A DNA stretch of 64,000 nt from Pseudonocardia sp. EC080619-01 (GCF_001420995.1 NZ_CP012184.1:1658501-1722500), one strand, 5' to 3'; positions 24,733-33,963 are shown, counted from the stretch's first letter. Numbers and translations: made by a program. Notes: generated from the sequence alone by a model not told the origin.

Positions 24733-25893
24733 ATGGGTGTGCTGAGCACCGAGGAACAGGCCGTCGTCGACGTCGTGCGCGACTTCGTCGACCGCGAGGT
24801 CAAGCCCTCGGTCAACGAGGTCGAGCACTCGGGCGAGTACCCCGAGAAGTGGATCGAGCAGATGAAGGAGCTCGGCATCTACGGGCTCGCGGTCCCCGAG
24901 CCCTGGGGCGAGGCCCCGGTCTCGATGCCCTGCTACGCCCTGGTCACCGCCGAGCTGGCCCGCGGCTGGATGAGCCTGGCCGGCGCGATGGGCGGGCACA
25001 CCGTCGTCGCGAAGCTGCTCGTCGAGTTCGGCACCCAGGAGCAGAAGGACCGCTACCTGCCGCGGATGGCCACCGGCGAGCTGCGCGCCACGATGGCGCT
25101 CACCGAGCCCGGCGGTGGCTCCGACCTGCAGAACATGGCCACCCACGCCGCGCCCGACGGCGACGGCTACGTGATCAACGGGTCCAAGACCTGGATCTCG
25201 AACGCGCGCCGCTCCGGGCTGATCGCGCTGCTGTGCAAGACCGACCCGGCCGCCGAGCCCAAGCACCGGGGCATCTCGGTGCTGCTCGTCGAGCACGGCC
25301 CCGGCCTCACGGTGTCCAAGGATCTGCCCAAGCTCGGCTACAAGGGCGTCGAGTCCTGCGAGCTGATCTTCGACGACATGCGGGTCCCCGCCGGCGCCGT
25401 CCTCGGCGGCACCCCCGGCAGGGGCTTCGGCCAGATGATGAAGGGCCTCGAGACCGGCCGCATCCAGGTCGCCTCCCGCGCGCTCGGCGTCGCCGACGCC
25501 GCCCTGGAGGACTCCCTGCGCTACGCCCAGGACCGGGAGAGCTTCGGCAAGCCGATCTGGCAGCACCAGTCGGTCGGCAACCACCTCGCCGACATGGCCA
25601 CGAAGATCACCGCCGCCCGGCAGCTGATCCTCTACGCCGCCCAGAAGTACGACCGCGGCGAGCGGTGCGACATGGAGGCCGGGATGGCGAAGCTGTTCAC
25701 CTCCGAGATCGCGATGGAGGTCGCGCTGAACGCCGTCCGCATCCACGGCGGCTACGGCTACTCCACCGAGTTCGACGTCGAGCGGTACTTCCGCGACGCT
25801 CCGCTGATGATCGTCGGCGAGGGGACCAACGAGATCCAGCGGAACGTGATCGCCGCACAGCTGGTCAAGCGCGGCGGACTGGAGCGGGGATGA
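24733..25893 (+). CDS. Acyl-CoA dehydrogenase
   Basis: A 386-residue FAD enzyme with ALTEPGGGSD and WISNARRSG flavin-binding segments and the C-terminal VGEGTNEIQR, whose Glu is in the catalytic-base position of medium/short-chain enzymes. It has the AGGAG ribosome site. It lies 46 bases after the hydratase and overlaps the lyase gene (ATGA). In comparable itaconate/leucine operons its relatives (e.g. FadE19 type) act on branched short acyl-CoA such as isovaleryl- or methylsuccinyl-CoA. Exact substrate is inferred only. Confidence 0.85.
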   Translation: MGVLSTEEQAVVDVVRDFVDREVKPSVNEVEHSGEYPEKWIEQMKELGIYGLAVPEPWGEAPVSMPCYALVTAELARGWMSLAGAMGGHTVVAKLLVEFGTQEQKDRYLPRMATGELRATMALTEPGGGSDLQNMATHAAPDGDGYVINGSKTWISNARRSGLIALLCKTDPAAEPKHRGISVLLVEHGPGLTVSKDLPKLGYKGVESCELIFDDMRVPAGAVLGGTPGRGFGQMMKGLETGRIQVASRALGVADAALEDSLRYAQDRESFGKPIWQHQSVGNHLADMATKITAARQLILYAAQKYDRGERCDMEAGMAKLFTSEIAMEVALNAVRIHGGYGYSTEFDVERYFRDAPLMIVGEGTNEIQRNVIAAQLVKRGGLERG

Positions 25894-26738
25894 CGGACAC
25901 GACGACGGACACGGGCTACACGCTGCGCGGCCCGGCCCTGCTGTTCTGCCCGGGCGACCGACCCGAGCGGTACGCGAAGGCGGCGGCCGCGGCCGACACG
26001 GTGATCCTGGACCTGGAGGACGCGGTCGGCCCGGACGGCAAGGACGCGGCGCGCGCCGCCGTCGTCGCCGGGCTGGCGGAGCTCGACCCGGCCGCCGTGG
26101 TCGTCCGGGTCAACGCCCCGGGCACCGCGTGGCACGACGCCGACGTCGCCGCACTCGCCGGCCACCCGGACGTCGCGGTGATGCTGCCGATGGCCGCCCG
26201 CGCCGCCGACGTCGCCGCGCTGGCGCCGCGCCCGGTGATCGCGCTGTGCGAGACCGCGGCCGGCGTCCTCGCAGCACCGGAGATCGCCGCCGCACCGAAC
26301 TGCACCGGGCTGATGTGGGGCAGCGAGGACCTGGTCGCCGACCTGGGCGGACGCCCCGGCCGCGCACCTGGCGGGGGCTACCGCCCGGCCGTCGAGGAGG
26401 CCCGCATCCGGATCCTCTACGCCGCGCGCGCCGCAGGGGTCACCCCGGTCGACACGGTGCTCGTCGCCATCGACGACCTCGACACGCTCCGCACCGACAG
26501 CGAGTCGGCCGTCGGCTCGGGGTACGCGGCGAAGGCCTGCATCCACCCGAAGCAGGTCACCGTGGTCCGCGAGGCGTTCCTGCCGACCGACGACGAGGTC
26601 GCCGAGGCCCGCGAGGTCCTCGACGCGGCACGGGAGCACACCGGCGGCGGAGTGTTCCGCCTGCACGGCCGGATGATCGACGCGCCGGTGCTCGCGCACG
26701 CCCGGGAGGTGCTCCGCCAGGCGGGCGCCCCCGTCTGA
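25890..26738 (+). CDS. CitE-like lyase, probable citramalyl-CoA lyase
   Basis: A 282-residue TIM-barrel enzyme of the HpcH/HpaI-CitE family. It has FCPGDRPERYAKA for CoA binding, ILDLEDAVGPDGK with the Mg-binding acidic residues, GLMWGSEDLVADLG and the C-terminal KACIHPKQ. The order hydratase-dehydrogenase-lyase suggests it splits citramalyl-CoA into acetyl-CoA and pyruvate, as shown for Rv2498c. Start overlaps the dehydrogenase stop. Citrate lyase beta subunit is excluded by the absence of alpha/gamma subunits. Confidence 0.82.
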   Translation: MTDTTTDTGYTLRGPALLFCPGDRPERYAKAAAAADTVILDLEDAVGPDGKDAARAAVVAGLAELDPAAVVVRVNAPGTAWHDADVAALAGHPDVAVMLPMAARAADVAALAPRPVIALCETAAGVLAAPEIAAAPNCTGLMWGSEDLVADLGGRPGRAPGGGYRPAVEEARIRILYAARAAGVTPVDTVLVAIDDLDTLRTDSESAVGSGYAAKACIHPKQVTVVREAFLPTDDEVAEAREVLDAAREHTGGGVFRLHGRMIDAPVLAHAREVLRQAGAPV

Positions 26739-26754
26739 CCGCCCGGCCCGCGTC

Positions 26755-26787
26755 ATGTCCGTGGTGCATCGCGGGCGGTGACATGAT
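26755..26787. promoter_or_regulatory. CATGTC/GACATG inverted repeat before lysR
   Basis: CATGTC near 26755 and GACATG near 26780 are mirrored about 19 bases apart in the 55-base gap before the LysR-type gene. The arrangement and the shared CATGTCC half-site upstream of the operon suggest autoregulation. Confidence 0.4.
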
Positions 26788-26793
26788 GAGGCG

Positions 26794-27699
26794 GTGACGA
26801 CGCTGGACGAGCTCGAGTGGTTCGTCGTGCTCGCCGAGACCGAGCACATGACCCGGGCCGCGGAGAAGCTCTCCGTCGCCCAGCCGACGCTGTCCCGCGC
26901 GCTGGGCCGGCTCGAGCGCCAGGTCGGCGCCCCGCTGTTCGACCGGGTCGCCCGCAGGCTCCGGTTGAACGCCTCCGGCGAGATCATGCTGGAACACGCC
27001 CGGCGCAGCCTCGCCGAGCTGGCCGCCGCCGGGGACCGGATCGCGACGCTGCGCGACCCGGACCACGGCACGGTCCGGCTGGCGTTCCTGCACTCGATCG
27101 CGGCCGGCCTCACCCCCGAGATGCTGCGGGCCTACCGCTCGCACGCCCCCGGGGTCGTCTTCGAGCTCACCCAGGCCGCCGGGCACGAGATCATCGAGCA
27201 CGTCCGCGCCGGGCGCGCCGACCTCGGGCTGACCGCCCCGCGCCCGGACGACGACGAGCTGGCCTGGACCGGCCTGTACCGGCAGCAGCTGTGCCTCGCC
27301 GTCCCCGCCGACCACCGGCTCGCCGGCCGCCCGCGGGTCGCGCTGTCGGCGGCGGGGACGGACCCGTTCGTGGCGCTGCGCGCGCCGATCGGCCTGCGGC
27401 GGCTCACCGACGAGCTCTGCGCCCGGGCGGGGCTCAGCCCGCGGTTCGCGTTCGAGAGCACCGAGATCGGCACGCTGGAGGGGTTCGTCTCGGCCGGGCT
27501 GGGGGTCGCGATCGTGCCCGAGCCGCGGCCGGACCGGGCCGAGTCGGGCGTCTCCTACGTCCCGCTGACCGACGCGACGGCGCACCGGTCGATCGGGTTG
27601 ACCTGGCTGCGGGAACGGCCCGCCCCGCCCGTCGTGGCCCGGTTCGCCGACTTCGTCGTCGAGCGGTACCGGGACCGCGCACCCGGCACACGGCCCTGA
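26794..27699 (+). CDS. LysR-family transcriptional regulator
   Basis: A 301-residue regulator with an N-terminal winged helix (residues 3-62, LDELEWFVVLAETEHMTRAAEKLSVAQPTLSRAL split across the recognition helix) and a C-terminal periplasmic-binding-like sensor domain. It follows the hydratase-dehydrogenase-lyase genes on the same strand, as RipR-type regulators accompany itaconate operons. It probably activates that operon in response to a dicarboxylate or its CoA ester. Start is GTG; no strong ribosome site. Confidence 0.85.
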   Translation: MTTLDELEWFVVLAETEHMTRAAEKLSVAQPTLSRALGRLERQVGAPLFDRVARRLRLNASGEIMLEHARRSLAELAAAGDRIATLRDPDHGTVRLAFLHSIAAGLTPEMLRAYRSHAPGVVFELTQAAGHEIIEHVRAGRADLGLTAPRPDDDELAWTGLYRQQLCLAVPADHRLAGRPRVALSAAGTDPFVALRAPIGLRRLTDELCARAGLSPRFAFESTEIGTLEGFVSAGLGVAIVPEPRPDRAESGVSYVPLTDATAHRSIGLTWLRERPAPPVVARFADFVVERYRDRAPGTRP

Positions 27700-27714
27700 C
27701 CGGGAGGGACACCG

Positions 27715-28054
27715 TGCCGGACGACCCGACGACGATCCCGCTGGGCCACGACGAGCTCCGGGCCGTCACCGCGTTCGCCGTGGCGTGCGCGCGGCCCGCC
27801 CTGGAGATCGTCGAGCACGCGTGTCCGGGCGACCCGCGCCCGCGCGACGCGGTGGACGCGGCCCACGCGTTCGCCGGGGGCGCCGACCGCACCAGGGCGA
27901 CGAGGGACGCCGCGTGGGCCGCGCACCGTGCGGCGCAGGAGACCCGCGACGCGGGCCTGGCCGCGGCGAGCGACGCCGCCCGCGCCGCGGGGCACGCGGC
28001 GGGGGCGGACGGGTCGGCGAGCTGGTCCGGCGATTGGACGCGGCGCTCCGGTGA
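27715..28054 (+). pseudogene. Frameshifted, internally deleted immunity-protein-like gene
   Basis: A GTG frame (GGGAGG upstream) encodes IPLGHDELRAVTAFAVACA...DPRPRDAVDAAHAFA...AARAAGHAAG, the N-terminal half of a putative immunity protein family (Imm5-like, about 160 residues) common in actinomycetes. After about codon 95 the reading frame loses its codon bias, while another frame picks up GRVGELVRRLDAALR and a stop at 28054, which matches the family's usual C-terminus. Some 50-60 residues of the middle are missing. This looks like a deletion plus frameshift remnant. The original frame would otherwise run to about 28130 into the antisense of the next gene. Confidence 0.6.
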
Positions 28055-28072
28055 CGCCGCGGTCCCGGGGCC

Positions 28073-29224
28073 TCAGAGTCCCAGGCCCCGGCCGATGACC
28101 TCCTTCATGATCTCGGTCGTGCCGCCGTAGATCCGGGTGATCCGGGCGTCGGCGTACGCCGTGGAGATCGGGTACTCGCTCATGTAGCCGTAGCCGCCGT
28201 GCAGCTGCAGGCACTTGTCGACGACCCGGCCCTGCAGCTCGGTGCACCAGTACTTCGCCTTCGACGCGTCGACCGCGGTCAGCTCGCCCGCGTTGAGGGC
28301 GCGCACGCAGTCGTCGACGTAGTGCTCGGCGATGTCGATCTCGGTGTCCAGCTCGGCCAGCACGAACTTCGAGTTCTGGAACGAGCCGATCGGCGAGCCG
28401 AACGCCTTGCGCTCCTTCACGTACTCCAGGGACTGCGTCAGGGCGGTGCGGGCCGCGGCGACGCCCGCGACCGCGATCGACAGCCGTTCCTGGGGCAGGT
28501 TGGTGACGAGCTGGGTGAAGCCCTGGCCCTCGTCGGGCCCGAGCAGGTTCCCCACCGGGACCCGGACGTCGGTGAACGACAGCTCGGCGGTGTCCTGCGC
28601 GTGCTGGCCCAGCTTGTCCAGGTTCCGGCCGCGCTCGAACCCCTCCATCCCGCGCTCGAGCACCAGCAGGCTCATGCCCTTGTGCTTCTGCGACGGGTCG
28701 GTCTTCACCGCCACGACCACCAGGTCGGCGTTGATGCCGTTGGTGATGAACGTCTTGGACCCGTTGACGACGTAGTGGTCGCCCTCCCGGACCGCGGTCG
28801 TCGTCATCGAGGCGAGGTCCGAGCCGGTTCCGGGCTCGGTCATCGCGATCGCCAGGATCGCGTTCCCGCTCACCGCGTCCGGGAGCCAGCGCTGCTTCTG
28901 CTCGTCGGAGCCGTAGGCGAGCAGGTACGGGATGACGATGTCGTTGTGCAGGGTCATCCCGAGGCCCAGGCCGCCGGCACCGGCGTCCATCAGCTCCTCG
29001 ATGACGACGGCGTTGAACCGGAAGTCCGGGACCCCGCCGCCGCCGTAGGACTCGGGCACGTCCATGCCCAGGAAGCCGTTCGCGCCGGCCGTCGTGAACA
29101 GCTCCCGGGGCACGATCCCGTCGGCGGTCCACCGCTCCCCGTGCGGAGCGACCTCCTTGTCGACGAAGGCTCGGAACGCGGACCGGAAGTCCTCGTGGTC
29201 GGACTCGTACAGTGTGCGCCGCAT
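28073..29224 (-). CDS. Acyl-CoA dehydrogenase (long-chain/isovaleryl type)
   Basis: A 383-residue FAD enzyme with AMTEPGTGSDLAS and KTFITNGINADL. The C-terminal YGGTTEIMKE has Gly in place of the usual catalytic Glu, as in long-chain and isovaleryl-CoA dehydrogenases where the base lies in an earlier helix. It is the last gene of a thiolase/hydroxyacyl dehydrogenase/acyl-CoA dehydrogenase operon. Closely similar in design to the enzyme at 42468. Substrate unknown. Confidence 0.85.
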   Translation of the reverse strand: MRRTLYESDHEDFRSAFRAFVDKEVAPHGERWTADGIVPRELFTTAGANGFLGMDVPESYGGGGVPDFRFNAVVIEELMDAGAGGLGLGMTLHNDIVIPYLLAYGSDEQKQRWLPDAVSGNAILAIAMTEPGTGSDLASMTTTAVREGDHYVVNGSKTFITNGINADLVVVAVKTDPSQKHKGMSLLVLERGMEGFERGRNLDKLGQHAQDTAELSFTDVRVPVGNLLGPDEGQGFTQLVTNLPQERLSIAVAGVAAARTALTQSLEYVKERKAFGSPIGSFQNSKFVLAELDTEIDIAEHYVDDCVRALNAGELTAVDASKAKYWCTELQGRVVDKCLQLHGGYGYMSEYPISTAYADARITRIYGGTTEIMKEVIGRGLGL

Positions 29225-29252
29225 CGGACGTCTCCTCCTCGCGCCGGGCCCG

Positions 29253-30014
29253 CTACCGCGGCTGCATCCGGATCGCGCCGTCGAGGCGGATCGTCTCGCC
29301 GTTGAGCATCGGGTTCTCGACGATGTGCGCGGCCAGCTTCGCGTACTCCGCGGGCTGCCCCAGCCGCGACGGGTGCGGCACCTGCTTGCCCAGCGACGCC
29401 TTCACGTCCTCGGGCAGCGCCCCGAGCAGCGGGGTCTCGAACAGCCCCGGCGCGATCGTGCACACCCGGATCCCCAGGTCGGCCAGGTCACGCGCGATCG
29501 GCAGCGTCATCCCGACGATGCCACCCTTCGACGCCGAGTACGCCGCCTGCCCGATCTGACCCTCGAACGCCGCCACCGACGCCGTGTTGATCACCACGCC
29601 GCGGTCCCCGTCGACCGGCTCGGCCGTCGCGATCCGCTCCGCAGCCAGCCGGATCACGTTGAACGTGCCGATCAGGTTCACGTTGATCACCTTCGTGAAC
29701 CCGTCCAGCGGGAAGGCGCCCTTCTTGCCGTAGGTCTTGGCGGCGTTGCCGATGCCCGCGCAGTTCACGGCGATGCGCACCGTGCCGAGCTCCTCGGCGG
29801 CGTCGAGCGCGGCACCGACCTGGGCCTCGTCGGTGACGTCGGCCGGCACGAAGCGCACCGCGTCACCGAGCTTGTCGGCGACGGCCTCGCCCTGCGACGA
29901 CGGCAGGTCGATGATCACGACCTTGCCGCCCTGCTCGACGAGCTTCTCGGTGGTGGCCAGGCCGAGGCCGGAGGCCCCACCGGTGACGACGGCGACGGAA
30001 CCGTTGATGTCCAT
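29253..30014 (-). CDS. SDR 3-hydroxyacyl-CoA dehydrogenase (type II, HSD10-like)
   Basis: A 253-residue short-chain dehydrogenase. NAD site [14 protein letters not shown], catalytic Ser in [13 protein letters not shown] and YSASK. The [12 protein letters not shown] insert and C-terminal [12 protein letters not shown] are typical of the HSD10/2-methyl-3-hydroxybutyryl-CoA dehydrogenase group. It would oxidise 3-hydroxyacyl-CoA to 3-ketoacyl-CoA. It sits between the thiolase and the acyl-CoA dehydrogenase on one transcript. Confidence 0.85.
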   Translation of the reverse strand: MDINGSVAVVTGGASGLGLATTEKLVEQGGKVVIIDLPSSQGEAVADKLGDAVRFVPADVTDEAQVGAALDAAEELGTVRIAVNCAGIGNAAKTYGKKGAFPLDGFTKVINVNLIGTFNVIRLAAERIATAEPVDGDRGVVINTASVAAFEGQIGQAAYSASKGGIVGMTLPIARDLADLGIRVCTIAPGLFETPLLGALPEDVKASLGKQVPHPSRLGQPAEYAKLAAHIVENPMLNGETIRLDGAIRMQPR

Positions 30015-30057
30015 GTCTGTAGCGGTCCTTTCCGTGGGGAACGTGTGAAGGTAGGGA

Positions 30058-31206
30058 TCAGAGGAGTTCGAGGATGGTGGCGTTCGCCTGCCCGCCGCCC
30101 TCGCACATGGTCTGCAGGCCGTAACGGATGCCGTTGTCCCGCATGTGGTGCACCAGCGTCGTCATGATCCGCGCACCCGAACCACCCAGCGGATGCCCCA
30201 GCGCGATCGCCCCACCGTTCGGGTTCAACCGCTGCGCCACACCCGCGTCGTCCCCACCGATGTCGGCCAGCCACGCCAGCGGCACCGGCGCGAACGCCTC
30301 GTTCACCTCGAACGCCCCGATGTCCGACAGACCCAGCCCCGACTTCGCCAGCGCCTTCTCCGTCGCCGGGATCGGCGCCGTCAACATGATCACCGGATCC
30401 GCACCCGCCAGCACCGCGGTGTGCACCCGCGCCACCGGACGCAACCCCAGCTCCGCAGCCTTCTCCGAGGTCGTCATCAGCAACGCCGCCGACCCGTCGG
30501 AGATCTGCGACGAGTTCCCCGCATGGATCACCCCACCCTGGCCGGCCTCCTTGAACACCGTCTTCAGCTGCGCGAGACCCTCGAGCGTCCCGCCCCGCCG
30601 CACACCCTCGTCCGCGGCGACCCCGGCCAGCGGCGCGATCTGGCCGTCGAACCGGCCCGCGTCCTGCGCCTCGGCGGCACGCGCGTGCGACTGCAGCGCG
30701 AACTCGTCGAGCTGCTGCCGCGAGAAGCCCCACTTCTCGGCGATCATCTCCGCGCCCACACCCTGGTTCGGGGCGGTGCCGTACCGCGCCGCGAAGTCCG
30801 CACCGAGCGGGTCCTCGCCCTGGCTCGACGAGAACATCGGCACCCGGGTCATCGACTCCACACCACCGGCGACGACCACGTCGTACTGCCCGGCGATCAG
30901 GCCCGCCGCCGCGAAGTGCACCGACTGCTGGCTCGACCCGCACTGCCGGTCGACCGTCACACCCGTCACCGACTCCGGGAACCCGGCCGCCAGCGCCGCG
31001 TTGCGGGCGATGTCCAGGGTCTGCTCACCGGACTGCGACACGCAGCCCCAGATCACGTCCTCGATCTCAGCCGGGTCGACACCCGACCGCTCCGCCACGC
31101 TCCGCAGCACGTGGGCCGACAGATCGGTCGGGTGCACCCCGGCCAGACCGCCCTTGCGCTTGCCGACCGGGCTGCGCACCGCTTCGACGATGACTGCGTC
31201 CCGCAC
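30058..31206 (-). CDS. Acetyl-CoA C-acyltransferase (thiolase)
   Basis: A 382-residue thiolase with the nucleophilic cysteine in [21 protein letters not shown] with the catalytic His, and the second cysteine in [11 protein letters not shown]. It resembles the FadA5/FadA6 group of actinobacterial thiolases. It cleaves 3-ketoacyl-CoA, last step of beta-oxidation. GTG start follows GGAGG. First gene of the three-gene operon; a palindrome lies upstream. Confidence 0.87.
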   Translation of the reverse strand: MRDAVIVEAVRSPVGKRKGGLAGVHPTDLSAHVLRSVAERSGVDPAEIEDVIWGCVSQSGEQTLDIARNAALAAGFPESVTGVTVDRQCGSSQQSVHFAAAGLIAGQYDVVVAGGVESMTRVPMFSSSQGEDPLGADFAARYGTAPNQGVGAEMIAEKWGFSRQQLDEFALQSHARAAEAQDAGRFDGQIAPLAGVAADEGVRRGGTLEGLAQLKTVFKEAGQGGVIHAGNSSQISDGSAALLMTTSEKAAELGLRPVARVHTAVLAGADPVIMLTAPIPATEKALAKSGLGLSDIGAFEVNEAFAPVPLAWLADIGGDDAGVAQRLNPNGGAIALGHPLGGSGARIMTTLVHHMRDNGIRYGLQTMCEGGGQANATILELL

Positions 31207-31281
31207 GATTGACCTCCAGGGATCGACGTCGTTGGCATCCGGGGCGGTCCGCGGTCAGTGCCGCGACGATGCGGCCCGGAG

Positions 31282-31293
31282 CTGATGCATCAG
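31282..31293. promoter_or_regulatory. 12-bp perfect palindrome upstream of the thiolase operon
   Basis: CTGATGCATCAG lies 76 bases before the thiolase start. It is followed on the plus strand by ACAG-N10-CTGT (31299-31316 region). It is a candidate operator for the beta-oxidation operon; the regulator is unknown. Confidence 0.45.
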
Positions 31294-31316
31294 TGTTACA
31301 GGATCCGTCATCTGTT

Positions 31317-31829
31317 TCACCACCCTTCCGGGCCCCGTGTCGCCGTTGCGCTCGTCACCGACGGTGGACGGCAGGCCCCGGACTCCGGGCGCCAGGTGAG
31401 GCGGTCGCACATCGAGCGCCCGGACCGGGTGTCACGCGACGGCGTGCGCAGTTCGAGCAGCCCGTCGCGCCAGGACACCGTCCGCACCAGGTCGGTCCCC
31501 GGGTGCTCCGGGTACAGCGAGATGTCCACGTGGTGCACGACGCGGTCGTCCACGACCTCGAACCGGCCCGAGTAGGCGACGAACTCACGCGCAGCGGCCC
31601 CGCGGGCCTCGTCGCCGGCGGACAGGAAGGTCTCACCGGACCGCCACGGACGGTCGCGACGCGCGAGCAGGGCGGTGACGCGCCCGTCCGCCTGGTAGGT
31701 CAGCCGGCCGACCGGATCGGGCCCGAGGACGTCACCGATCGGGTCGCCGTCGACGAGCCGGACGAACGACACGAGGTCCCAGGTCCCGAGCAGGCGCTCC
31801 CACGGCGACCGCGGGTCCGCCCCGGTCAC
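31317..31829 (-). CDS. Lipocalin-like domain protein
   Basis: A 170-residue protein with LLGTWDLVSFVRL near the N-terminus and GRLTYQADGRVTALLARRDRP and VAYSGRFEVVDDRVVHHVD further on, typical of the lipocalin-like (Lipocalin_5) family of small beta-barrel proteins. It may bind a small hydrophobic ligand. Its GTG overlaps the stop of the transporter gene, so it is coupled to it. Function unproven. Confidence 0.78.
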   Translation of the reverse strand: MTGADPRSPWERLLGTWDLVSFVRLVDGDPIGDVLGPDPVGRLTYQADGRVTALLARRDRPWRSGETFLSAGDEARGAAAREFVAYSGRFEVVDDRVVHHVDISLYPEHPGTDLVRTVSWRDGLLELRTPSRDTRSGRSMCDRLTWRPESGACRPPSVTSATATRGPEGW

Positions 31830-33169
31830 GCCGGGACCTGACGGTCCGCGGGGCCGTCGTCCACGACCGGGCGGGGCCGGTCGGTGAGCCCGGTCCGCGG
31901 GACCAGTGCGACGAGCACCGCGGCGACGAGCCCGACCGCCGTGAACGCCCAGAACACGCCGGTCGCACCGGCCGGGGCCGCGATGACGATGCCGACCATG
32001 ATCGGCCCGGCGACCCCGCCCAGCCGGCCGAGCCCGGTGCACAGCCCGAGGACCGTGCCCCGCGCGGCAGCCGGGTAGTAGACGCCGGCGAAGCCGTACA
32101 CCGCGGACTGGGACGACGCGCAGAACCCGATCAGCAGCACCAGGCCGAACACGACCCCCTGGGCCGGCCCCAGGGTCAGGGCCGCGACGGCCGCCGCGCC
32201 GGCCAGGAACCCGGTGGAGATGACCCGGCGCGAGCCGAAGCGGTCGGCGAGCCCCGTCAGGACGACCATGCCGACGGCGCTGCCGAGGTTGAACGCCAGC
32301 ATGAACGACAGCGCCGAGCCGAGGTCGTAGCCGGTCGTGCGGAGGATCTGCGGGATCCAGGTGTTCATACCGTAGGAGACGAGCAACCCGAAGAAGCTGA
32401 TCAGCGGGAACAGCACGGCGGCCACGCGGAACCCCGGGGCGGACAACAGGCGGAACGCCGAGCGCCGCTCGTCCCCGGCGGTGGCGCCCTGCCGGACGGC
32501 GAGGCCGGACTCGGCGGCGACGCCGACCTCGTACCGGCGGGCGAGCTCCGCGGCCTCGTCGGCACGGCCGCGGGCGACGAGGAACGCCATCGACTCGGGC
32601 AGGTTCCGGTAGGCGACGACGAACAGCACGATCCCCACCAGGCCCGCCGCGGCGAACAGGGACTGCCACCCGAAGACCGGGATGACGACGATGGCGATGA
32701 CCGACACGAGCGCGCCGCCGATCGGGAACCCCGTCTGGACGACGCCGTTGTAGAACTGACGCCGCTCGATCCGCACGTACTCCATGGTCAGCGCGATGAC
32801 GGTCGGCAGCGCGCCGCCGAACCCGAGCCCCGCCAGGAAGCGCAGGATCGCGAAGACCTCCAGGCTCGGGGCGAGCGCGCACAACCCGGTGAACACGCTG
32901 AAGCTCGCGACGCAGCCGAGCACGATGGGCCGCCGGCCCACGATGTCGGTCAGGCACCCCGCCAGCATCGCCCCGATCATCATGCCGAACAGCGAGACGC
33001 TGCCGATCAGTCCGGCCTCGACGGTCGTCATGCCCCACACCTGGTCCTGCAGCAGGACCGGGAGGACCGCTCCGAACATGAGCAGGTCGACCCCGTCGAG
33101 GACGGTCACCGCGAGGCAGGTGGACACGACGGCCCGGAACCCGGTGCTGCGTGTGGCGGATCTGGACAT
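31826..33169 (-). CDS. MFS transporter, aromatic acid:H+ symporter (AAHS) type
   Basis: A 447-residue protein with 12 helices. The LDGVDLLMFGAVLPVL segment in helix 1, GCLTDIVGRRPIVLG in loop 2-3 and PESMAFLVARGRADEA in the long central loop are hallmarks of the PcaK/BenK group of the sugar-porter superfamily. It would import an aromatic or other carboxylic acid. Divergent from the TetR gene with shared operator. A sigma-70-like promoter lies upstream. Confidence 0.84.
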   Translation of the reverse strand: MSRSATRSTGFRAVVSTCLAVTVLDGVDLLMFGAVLPVLLQDQVWGMTTVEAGLIGSVSLFGMMIGAMLAGCLTDIVGRRPIVLGCVASFSVFTGLCALAPSLEVFAILRFLAGLGFGGALPTVIALTMEYVRIERRQFYNGVVQTGFPIGGALVSVIAIVVIPVFGWQSLFAAAGLVGIVLFVVAYRNLPESMAFLVARGRADEAAELARRYEVGVAAESGLAVRQGATAGDERRSAFRLLSAPGFRVAAVLFPLISFFGLLVSYGMNTWIPQILRTTGYDLGSALSFMLAFNLGSAVGMVVLTGLADRFGSRRVISTGFLAGAAAVAALTLGPAQGVVFGLVLLIGFCASSQSAVYGFAGVYYPAAARGTVLGLCTGLGRLGGVAGPIMVGIVIAAPAGATGVFWAFTAVGLVAAVLVALVPRTGLTDRPRPVVDDGPADRQVPA

Positions 33170-33227
33170 CGACGTCCTCCGTGTGCTGGGTCGCGTCGGC
33201 CGGGAACGGGCGCGCGAGGAGGCCGAA

Positions 33228-33265
33228 CCTTATGCAATTAGGTGAGAAGCGGTCAACCATTTCTC
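33228..33265 (-). promoter_or_regulatory. Promoter of the AAHS transporter with overlapping TetR-type operator
   Basis: On the minus strand TTGACC (33256-33251) and ATAAGG (33233-33228) are 17 bases apart. GAGAA (33244-33248) and TTCTC (33261-33265) form an inverted repeat covering the -35 box. The divergent TetR gene starts 24 bases further on and probably represses from this site. Confidence 0.5.
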
Positions 33266-33288
33266 CGACGGTCCGGCATGATTCCTCC

Positions 33289-33963
33289 ATGCCACGACCC
33301 GACCGCCCGATGCTGAGCCGGAGAATCATCGTCACGGCAGCGCTCGCGATCATCGACGCCGACGGACTGGAGGCGTTCAGCCTCACCCGGCTCGCCCGCG
33401 AGATGGGCGTGCAGGCCCCCTCGCTCTACCACCACTTCCCGGACAAGGCATCGATCCTCGAGGCCGTCGCCCGGTCGATCATCCGCGAGACGCCGCAGCC
33501 GGTCGCCCGGGACACGGACGACTGGATCGAGTACTTCGTCGCCCTGAGCCTGCTCTTCCGCCGGACGATCCTGCGCCACGCCCACGCCGCGCCGATCCTG
33601 CTGGAGTTCATGCCGCGCGAGGTCTTCACGCCGGTCTACGAGACCTCGGCGACCTTCCTGGAGGAGGTCGGCATCCCGCCCCACCTGCACGTCCTCGTCC
33701 TCGACGGGCTCGACCGCCTCACCCTCGGCGCCGCACTGACGGATGCGATGAAGGCGCCGGCCGGACAGGACCGAGTCTTCCCGCACGCGAACCCGCAGCA
33801 GCACCCGGCCCTGGTCCGGGCGATCGGCAACAACGCGCTCGACCCCGAGACCCTCTGGGCCGAGTCCGTCCGGACGTTCCTGCGCGGCATCGACGCCATG
33901 CGGCCGGAGACGCCCGCGAGACCCGCGACGACGGACGCCGTGACCCCCCGGAGTGACCCTTGA
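33289..33963 (+). CDS. TetR-family regulator
   Basis: A 224-residue repressor with an N-terminal helix-turn-helix (about 10-55) containing IDADGLEAFSLTRLAREMGVQAPSLYHHF. The variable C-terminal domain includes SLLFRRTILRHAHAAPILLEF, the TetR_C type often linked to TetR tetracycline repressors. It is divergent from the AAHS transporter, whose promoter it likely controls. The effector may be the transporter's substrate. ATG 33289 was chosen as the last Met before the helix-turn-helix. Confidence 0.85.
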   Translation: MPRPDRPMLSRRIIVTAALAIIDADGLEAFSLTRLAREMGVQAPSLYHHFPDKASILEAVARSIIRETPQPVARDTDDWIEYFVALSLLFRRTILRHAHAAPILLEFMPREVFTPVYETSATFLEEVGIPPHLHVLVLDGLDRLTLGAALTDAMKAPAGQDRVFPHANPQQHPALVRAIGNNALDPETLWAESVRTFLRGIDAMRPETPARPATTDAVTPRSDP

